Shown piece by piece: positions 6,040 through 10,322 of a stretch of DNA of 10,322 nucleotides (position 1 is the stretch's first letter; the number at the start of each line of letters is the position of its first letter). The DNA is from an uncultured bacterium. GTDB taxonomy: Bacteria; Bacillota; Clostridia; Oscillospirales; Butyricicoccaceae. The notes beneath the pieces are model-generated. The model did not search any database. It saw only the letters and a list, made by a program, of their open reading frames with translations, and was not told where the DNA came from. The position numbers and the translations under genes were made by a program. The DNA lies in NCBI GenBank assembly GCA_905215125.1, contig CAJMOV010000047.1, positions 1 through 10,322 on the forward strand, in the 5' to 3' direction.

Positions 6040-7179
6040 ATGCTACTGATACGCAGCGGCAACGTCTGGCTCGGCCCGGGACAGAGCCGAGTGGGATGGG
6101 ACATTTTGTGCGAGAATGGGAAGATCAGGGAAATTGGCCCCGGTCTGAAGGCGGATGGAGCGCAGGTCATCGACGCCGCGGGGCGGGACGTTTATCCCGG
6201 CGTTGTACTGGGGCTGTGCGCCGTCGGCGCCGTCGCTTTCAGCGAAATGGGCGCATGGGACATGAACGAAGCGGCGAATCCCGTCTGCCCGCAAATGAAC
6301 ATCAAGGACGCTTTTGATCTGCGCGAGCTCAAGCTGCAGCGCTTTGGCCGCGCCGGCGTTACCTCCTATGGCCTGTGCCCCGGCACCAACGCCCTGCTGG
6401 CCGGCCAGATGGCGCTGGCTCATGTCGACGGCGAACGGACGGCCGACGTCTTTTTGGCTGAACGCATTGCCCTTAAGGGCAACTACACCCAGTCCGTCAA
6501 AGACGCCTTCAAAAGCAAGGGCGCGCCGCAGACCCGTATGGCCATGTACCAGCTGATGGACGACGCTTTCCGCGCCGCGCAGGAGTATATGGGTAAAAAG
6601 GAAAAGGATTACGACGAGGGCAAAGAGGTTCTGGCCCGCGCGCTGCGCCGTGAAATACCTTTTGTCGTCGCGGCCGAAACGCAGGGCGAAATTGAAAGCG
6701 TCATGGAAATTGGCAGGAAATATGACCTGCGGCTGGTTATTACAGGGGCTTACGGCGTCGCGCCGGCGGCAAAAGAGATTATGGAGCGGGGCTGGCATGT
6801 CATGTTGGGCGACAGCAGCTACATGATGGCCGGAATCAAGGGGCACATTGACCATCGCGATTTTGTCCGTCTGTACCGCGAGGGGATGAAGCTGTCGCTT
6901 TTCTGTTCAGGCGATCAGGCTTATCCTCCCGCATATGAGCAGGTGTGGTGGACGGCAGCACAGATGAGCGCCGCGGGAGCCACGGGCGACGAGCTTATGG
7001 ACATGCTGACCATTCAGCCGGCCCGCGCCCTTGGAGTCGACCACCTGGTCGGCAGCCTGGAAGCCGGCAAGCAGGCTGATATCATCATCTGCCGGGGCAA
7101 CCCCGCCGTGCGGTTTGACAACTACATCGACCAAACCATTGTCGCCGGACGCCTGTTTTTCGCAAGGGAGGGGAAATAA
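6040..7179 (+). CDS. Amidohydrolase-superfamily protein lacking metal ligands (probable pseudoenzyme)
   Basis: A 379-aa cytosolic protein, homologous end to end with the product of the next gene and thus of the imidazolonepropionase-like amidohydrolase fold (N- and C-terminal beta-sandwich parts around a TIM barrel). The flanking family segments are present: IDAAGRDVYPG (about 44-54), CPQM and LCPGTNALLAGQ, PQTRM, LRREIPF, and the C-terminal TIQPARALGVDHLVGSLEAGKQADI. Judged by eye alignment, every usual metal ligand is absent. The strand-1 HxH is Leu59-Cys-Ala61, the strand-5 His is Ala211, the strand-6 His is Gly236 and the strand-8 Asp is Ser290. The frame is intact, with no stop or shift, and is tightly coupled to the next gene (2 bp gap). 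A structural or regulatory partner of the active paralogue is a reasonable inference. Hydrolase activity with an unusual site cannot be excluded; Asp292, His269 and His272 are nearby polar candidates. Confidence 0.8.
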   Translation: MLLIRSGNVWLGPGQSRVGWDILCENGKIREIGPGLKADGAQVIDAAGRDVYPGVVLGLCAVGAVAFSEMGAWDMNEAANPVCPQMNIKDAFDLRELKLQRFGRAGVTSYGLCPGTNALLAGQMALAHVDGERTADVFLAERIALKGNYTQSVKDAFKSKGAPQTRMAMYQLMDDAFRAAQEYMGKKEKDYDEGKEVLARALRREIPFVVAAETQGEIESVMEIGRKYDLRLVITGAYGVAPAAKEIMERGWHVMLGDSSYMMAGIKGHIDHRDFVRLYREGMKLSLFCSGDQAYPPAYEQVWWTAAQMSAAGATGDELMDMLTIQPARALGVDHLVGSLEAGKQADIIICRGNPAVRFDNYIDQTIVAGRLFFAREGK

Positions 7180-7181
7180 GC

Positions 7182-8330
7182 ATGCTGCTCATTAAAAACG
7201 CCACCATTTATACAATGGAAGACGACGCCGTTATCGAAAACGGCGATATCCTGATCGAAAATGGTAAAATTAAGGAAATCGGCCGGAATTTGAGCGCGCC
7301 GGGCGCAGAGGTGATCGACGCTGCCGGCCTGTACGCCACCCCCGGCCTGATTGATGCGCACACCCACGCCGGCGGCTTTGCGCCCCCGGCTCCCGACCTC
7401 AACGAGATGACCGACCCGACCACCCCGCAGCTTGATGCCATCAACGCTATCGACATCCGTTCAGAGGATTTCCAGATGATCCACACCTGCGGCGTTACAG
7501 CCTGCTGCTTTATCCCGGGCAGCGCCAACGTCATTTGCGGCACCGGCTTTGTCGCAAAAACAGCGGGTAAAAACAGTATTCGCGACCTTGCGGTGCTGCA
7601 TCCGGCCGTCATGAAATGCGCCATGGGCGGCAACCCCAAGGGCTACGGCAAGCGCGGCAAGGAGCCCATGACGCGCATGGGCGTCGCCAGCGTTTTCCGC
7701 GAGGGGCTGCGAAAGGCCAAGGCGTATATGGAAAAGAAGGAAGCGGCGGGGGAGGATAAGGAAAAGCTGCCCCCCTATGACGCCAAATGCGAGGCGCTTA
7801 TCCCCGTGCTCAAGCGTGAAATCCCCCTGAAGGTGCACTGTGAGCAGTTTGACATGCTGACGGTCATTGACATTGCCAAGGAATTTGGATGCGACTACAC
7901 CATCGAGCACGGCTGGGCCTGCAACCTGTACGCCGACGAGCTGGTCGAGGGCGGCGGCACCGTCAACTTCGGTCCTATCGGTATCGCCGAAGGCTATGGC
8001 GAGCTGACGGGCGGCGACGTCGCTTATCTTAAGGAGCTGGATGATCGCGGCCTTAATGTCACCCTTATCACCGACGGCCCCATCTGCGGCCCGCAGGTGC
8101 TGCTGATTTCAGCCGGCGACGCGGTGCGGTACGGCATTGATCACATGCGCGCGCTGCGTATGGTGACCATTAACCCTGCCAGGGGGCTGCGCGTCGACGA
8201 CCGCATCGGCTCGCTCAAGCCGGGTAAGGACGCGGACATCGTCCTGTGGCGCGGGCTGCCCGCTATCGAAACGTCGGCCCGCCCAGCCTATACCATCATT
8301 GACGGACAGGTCGTTTATCAGGGCGAGTAA
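7182..8330 (+). CDS. Metal-dependent amidohydrolase (imidazolonepropionase-like)
   Basis: A 382-aa cytosolic enzyme of the amidohydrolase superfamily, expected to hydrolyse a C-N bond in an amide, cyclic amide or peptide-like substrate with a bound divalent metal. Visible ligands are His60 and His62 in PGLIDAHTH, His219 in KVHCE (strand 5), His243 in TIEHG (strand 6) and Asp298 in LITDGP (strand 8). NPKGYG followed by PMTRMG is a segment shared by this HutI/prolidase-like group. The C-terminus has the normal TINPARGL...IGSLKPGKDADIVLW closing strands. AGGGAGGGG (7165-7173), within the end of the preceding gene, serves as its ribosome-binding site. The substrate cannot be read from sequence. 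A true HutI is unlikely, since no other his-degradation genes are present. Peptide-derived substrates (Xaa-Pro, isoaspartyl or N-acyl types) suit the context. Confidence 0.85.
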   Translation: MLLIKNATIYTMEDDAVIENGDILIENGKIKEIGRNLSAPGAEVIDAAGLYATPGLIDAHTHAGGFAPPAPDLNEMTDPTTPQLDAINAIDIRSEDFQMIHTCGVTACCFIPGSANVICGTGFVAKTAGKNSIRDLAVLHPAVMKCAMGGNPKGYGKRGKEPMTRMGVASVFREGLRKAKAYMEKKEAAGEDKEKLPPYDAKCEALIPVLKREIPLKVHCEQFDMLTVIDIAKEFGCDYTIEHGWACNLYADELVEGGGTVNFGPIGIAEGYGELTGGDVAYLKELDDRGLNVTLITDGPICGPQVLLISAGDAVRYGIDHMRALRMVTINPARGLRVDDRIGSLKPGKDADIVLWRGLPAIETSARPAYTIIDGQVVYQGE

Positions 8331-8352
8331 GCGCCGTTAAAGGCAGCGGCGC
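8331..8352 (+). repeat. Small hairpin in the gap before the aminopeptidase gene
   Basis: GCGCCG (8331-8336) pairs with CGGCGC (8347-8352) around a 10-nt loop, starting directly at the amidohydrolase stop codon. There is no T-run after it, so read-through into the aminopeptidase gene is expected. It may modulate or protect the message, or may have no role. Confidence 0.4.
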
Positions 8353-8379
8353 AAGCATAACACAGAAAGGATCATTGAT

Positions 8380-9771
8380 ATGAGCAAAAGCAACCTTTCG
8401 TCCGAACGCCCCTTTGTCTGGGATCAGCTGGATAAAGCAGGGCGGGACGCCGTCATGAGCACTGGCGAAGATTACAAGAGCTTCCTCGATGCGGGCAAGA
8501 CGGAGCGCGCCTGCGCGCGGGAAATCATCCGGCGCGCCGAAGCGTGCGGCTTTGTCGATATCGGGAGTGTCGACAAGCTGTCGCCCGGCGATAAAATATA
8601 CTACAATAACCGCGGCAAGGCCGTCGTTTTGGCTGTTGTCGGCAGCGAGCCGGTGGAAAGCGGCGTCAGCATTGTCGGCAGCCACATTGACTCGCCTCGC
8701 ATTGACATCAAGCAGAATCCGCTGTATGAAGAAAGCGGCATGGCCCTGCTCAAGACCCACTATTACGGCGGCATCCGCAAGTACCAGTGGGTTGCGCGGC
8801 CGTTGGCCCTGTACGGCACGATTGTCCGCCGCGACGGCAGCGTGCTGGACATCGCCGTCGGCGACGAGCCGGGCGATCCGGTCTTTTACATCAGCGACCT
8901 GCTGCCCCACCTTGCGGCAGATCAGAATAAGAAAACGCTGGCCGAGGGGATTGAGGGGGAAGCTCTCAATGTCCTGGTCGGGGGTCTGCCCGCGGGCAAC
9001 GACGGGGATGAAAAACGCTTTAAGGAAGGCGTTTTACAGCTGCTGCGCGACAAATACGGCGTGGAGGAAGAGGACTTTACCTCGGCTGAGCTGGAAATTG
9101 TGCCGGCCGGGGCTGCGCGCGACATCGGCTTTGACCGCGCGCTGATCGCCGCCTACGGGCATGACGACCGCGTCTGCGCCTATACATCCATGCAGGCGCT
9201 GTTCAGCCTGACCTCCTGCCGGAAAACGGCTGTCGCTCTCTTTGCCGACAAGGAAGAGGTTGGAAGCATGGGCAGCACGGGGATGCAGTCGCAGTTTTTT
9301 ACCAATATGTTGGCTGAGATGATCGCCTTACAGGCCGGACAGTGCAGCGTCGTCGCCCTGAATCGCGCCCTGGCCCGCAGCGCTATGCTGTCTGCCGACG
9401 TCGCCGTGGCCTTTGACCCCAATTATCCCTCGCCGTGCGAAGCGCTGAATACCGCCGTGCTGGGAAAAGGGACGGCCATTGTCAAATACACCGGCTCGCG
9501 CGGCAAGTCGGGCAGCAACGACGCCAGCGCCGAGTTTATCGGTCAGGTGCGAAAATGCTTCAACGACGCCGGCGTCGTATGGCAGACCGGCGAGCTGGGC
9601 AAGGTCGACCAGGGTGGCGGCGGAACCATTGCTTACATCCTGGCGAATTGCGATATGGATGTTCTTGATGTCGGCGTGCCCGTCTTGTCCATGCACGCGC
9701 CTGTCGAAGCAGTATCCAAGGCCGACGTATATATGACGGTTAAGGCTTACCAGGCGTTTTACCAGAGATAA
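8380..9771 (+). CDS. M18 family zinc aminopeptidase (aspartyl aminopeptidase-like)
   Basis: Cytosolic di-zinc aminopeptidase, 463 aa, full length for family M18, whose members release N-terminal residues from peptides, often acidic ones. Expected metal and catalytic residues are present: His102 in GSHIDSPR, Asp262 in GHDDRV, the Glu292-Glu293 pair in DKEEVGS, Asp340 in SADVAVAFDPN and His439 in SMHAPVEAVSKAD. The family motif GSTGMQS follows the Glu pair. No signal peptide is seen. The start has AAAGGA (8366-8371) 8 nt upstream. The gene lies 49 bp after the amidohydrolase gene with only a weak hairpin between, so it is probably in the same transcript, and it ends just before a terminator. 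Next to a peptide importer, its likely job is to degrade imported peptides. Substrate preference is not shown by the sequence. Confidence 0.93.
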   Translation: MSKSNLSSERPFVWDQLDKAGRDAVMSTGEDYKSFLDAGKTERACAREIIRRAEACGFVDIGSVDKLSPGDKIYYNNRGKAVVLAVVGSEPVESGVSIVGSHIDSPRIDIKQNPLYEESGMALLKTHYYGGIRKYQWVARPLALYGTIVRRDGSVLDIAVGDEPGDPVFYISDLLPHLAADQNKKTLAEGIEGEALNVLVGGLPAGNDGDEKRFKEGVLQLLRDKYGVEEEDFTSAELEIVPAGAARDIGFDRALIAAYGHDDRVCAYTSMQALFSLTSCRKTAVALFADKEEVGSMGSTGMQSQFFTNMLAEMIALQAGQCSVVALNRALARSAMLSADVAVAFDPNYPSPCEALNTAVLGKGTAIVKYTGSRGKSGSNDASAEFIGQVRKCFNDAGVVWQTGELGKVDQGGGGTIAYILANCDMDVLDVGVPVLSMHAPVEAVSKADVYMTVKAYQAFYQR

Positions 9772-9793
9772 GCCGTTTCAGGCTGAAAGCAAT

Positions 9794-9830
9794 AAAAAAT
9801 CCCGCCATACAGCAATGGCGGGATTTTGCT
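9794..9830. terminator. Bidirectional intrinsic terminator
   Basis: AAAATCCCGCCAT (9796-9808) pairs perfectly with ATGGCGGGATTTT (9815-9827), a 13-bp stem with loop ACAGCA. On the plus strand the 3' side is ATTTTGCTTT, adequate for ending the aminopeptidase transcript. On the minus strand the stem is followed by an uninterrupted T6 (complement of 9794-9799), so it should work at least as well for any leftward transcript. Confidence 0.9.
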
Positions 9831-10003
9831 TTATTTGCTGAAAGAACGTCCGGCAGCGTTTACGCCTGCTTTGGCGGCGAGGGCTTTTTTCAGCGCAGCC
9901 TCAAAAGGGCGGGCTGCCCAGAAGAGCGGCGCAGCGGCTGACGCTTTGCATTTCCACCCCATTCCAATACATAGCGGCCGGGGCTGGCGATGATACTGGC
10001 CAT
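9831..10003 (-). pseudogene. Possible small minus-strand gene, perhaps frameshifted
   Basis: Two overlapping minus-strand frames fill the space beside the terminator. One starts with ATG at 10003 (GAGGG about 9 nt upstream) and reads MASIIASPGRYVLEWGG before stopping at 9890 after 37 codons. The other reaches TAA at 9831-9833 and reads PFEAALKKALAAKAG in its second half; its only ATG is at 9962 (43 codons). A one-base shift near 9905 would join them into one protein of about 57 residues ending directly at the terminator, whose better T-run faces this direction. A weak promoter-like pair (complement of 10070-10075 and 10046-10051, 18 bp apart) lies upstream. Neither translation is recognised. 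It could be a frameshifted small gene, a short real gene in one frame, or GC-rich noise. Confidence 0.22.
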
Positions 10004-10079
10004 GATGCTGTGCCCTCTCGATTTGATGGGAAAGCGTTATTTAAGATAGTAGCCCATGTCCTGCCAAAATGTAAGGGAA

Positions 10080-10102
10080 AATCCCTATATTGATATGGGA
10101 TT
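10080..10102. promoter_or_regulatory. Dyad upstream of the third promoter
   Basis: AATCCC (10080-10085) and GGGATT (10097-10102) form a 6-bp inverted repeat with an AT-rich centre in which ATA and TAT can also pair beyond one bulged T. It ends 14 bp before the -35 box at 10117, a position where activators or repressors often bind. No matching regulator family is recognised. Confidence 0.3.
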
Positions 10103-10116
10103 CGAGTGCTTTTTGC

Positions 10117-10145
10117 TTGACAATCTGGCGGGTGACATTTATGAT
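10117..10145 (+). promoter_or_regulatory. Sigma-A promoter of the downstream lipoprotein gene
   Basis: TTGACA (10117-10122) is perfect and TATGAT (10140-10145) matches five of six, with a 17-bp spacer. The expected start of transcription is near 10152, leaving a leader of about 60 nt before the ATG at 10213. The architecture matches the two upstream promoters in the window. Confidence 0.8.
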
Positions 10146-10212
10146 AATGAAAGCGATACCTTGCAAAAAAATCTCACAGTACATGGAAAATTTGTTTGGA
10201 GGGGACTGTTTT

Positions 10213-10322
10213 ATGAAACGAATTACCGTTCTTTTGCTGGCGCTTTGTATGGCCTTTGCCATGGTGGGGTGCGACGGCTCGGCCGGACGAGATTCCGGCA
10301 AGACCTTTGATGCCGAAGGGTA
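10213..10322 (+). CDS. N-terminus of a lipoprotein (truncated by the window end)
   Basis: Only the first 36 codons are present. MKRITVLLLALCMAFAMVGC is a lipoprotein signal peptide: basic start, hydrophobic core and lipobox MVGC with Cys20 as the lipidation site. A flexible Gly/Ser/Asp-rich stretch follows, as in exported Gram-positive lipoproteins. GGAGG (10198-10202) lies 10 nt before the ATG. The frame is open to the window edge. The mature domain is not visible, so whether this is another solute-binding protein, an enzyme or something else cannot be told. Confidence 0.85.
   Translation, partial: MKRITVLLLALCMAFAMVGCDGSAGRDSGKTFDAEG

Larger units (their letters stand above)
9832..10212. 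other. Intergenic region with no confident gene
   Basis: This stretch of about 380 bp has two compositional halves. Up to about 10020 it is GC-rich and codon-like, with the doubtful small minus-strand ORF. From about 10020 to 10212 it is AT-rich and regulatory in character, with one dyad and a good sigma-A promoter for the following lipoprotein gene. No tRNA, rRNA, CRISPR repeat or insertion-sequence end was seen. Confidence 0.6.

Noticed and set aside
5820..6317. 165-codon plus-strand open frame spanning the end of dppF and the start of the first amidohydrolase
   Set aside because: It runs through a strong intrinsic terminator and a promoter, overlaps two well-supported genes in another frame, and has an Arg-rich shadow-type composition.
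7182..8330. Identity as HutI (imidazolonepropionase)
   Set aside because: The fold and ligands fit the group, but no hutH, hutU or hutG neighbour is present and the paralogous partner and peptidase context point elsewhere, so no gene symbol was given.

Overview
The window reads as a peptide-acquisition and peptide-processing locus from a Gram-positive bacterium, most likely a GC-rich anaerobic Clostridia lineage. The reasons are two lipoprotein signal peptides, strong AGGAGG-type ribosome-binding sites, sigma-A promoters of the TTGACx-N17-TATxAT form, GC-rich third codon positions, and a clostridial-looking DppF-type ATPase. The species cannot be named from the sequence alone.

Layout, all on the plus strand: positions 1-64 probably hold the last codons of an upstream gene. 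A perfect extended sigma-A promoter (146-174) and a leader of about 100 nt with two small dyads drive a peptide-binding lipoprotein (280-1830). A 171-bp gap with a very strong hairpin (1864-1897) follows. After it come two permeases (dppB-like 2002-2934, dppC-like 2948-3844) and two ATPases (dppD-like 3889-4872, dppF-like 4888-5856). This five-gene Dpp/Opp transporter ends at a textbook intrinsic terminator (5871-5906).

A second promoter (5961-5989) starts a second unit. It encodes two homologous, adjacent amidohydrolase-superfamily proteins (6040-7179 and 7182-8330, 2 bp apart) and an M18 metallo-aminopeptidase (8380-9771). It closes with an intrinsic terminator that should work on both strands (9794-9830). 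The second amidohydrolase keeps all the usual metal ligands. The first has lost every one of them yet remains intact, so it looks like a conserved pseudoenzyme. The stretch 9831-10212 holds no confident plus-strand gene, only a possible small, perhaps frameshifted, minus-strand ORF, a dyad and a third promoter. That promoter (10117-10145) serves a further lipoprotein gene that starts at 10213 and runs off the window.

Inferred physiology: the lipoprotein captures peptides outside the cell, the DppBCDF pump imports them using ATP, and the cytosolic M18 aminopeptidase together with the amidohydrolase pair processes them. The most distinctive element is the active/inactive amidohydrolase pair next to a peptide importer. 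The asymmetric ATPase pair (Ser to Asp in the DppF signature motif) and the hairpin between the binding protein and the permeases also deserve attention.
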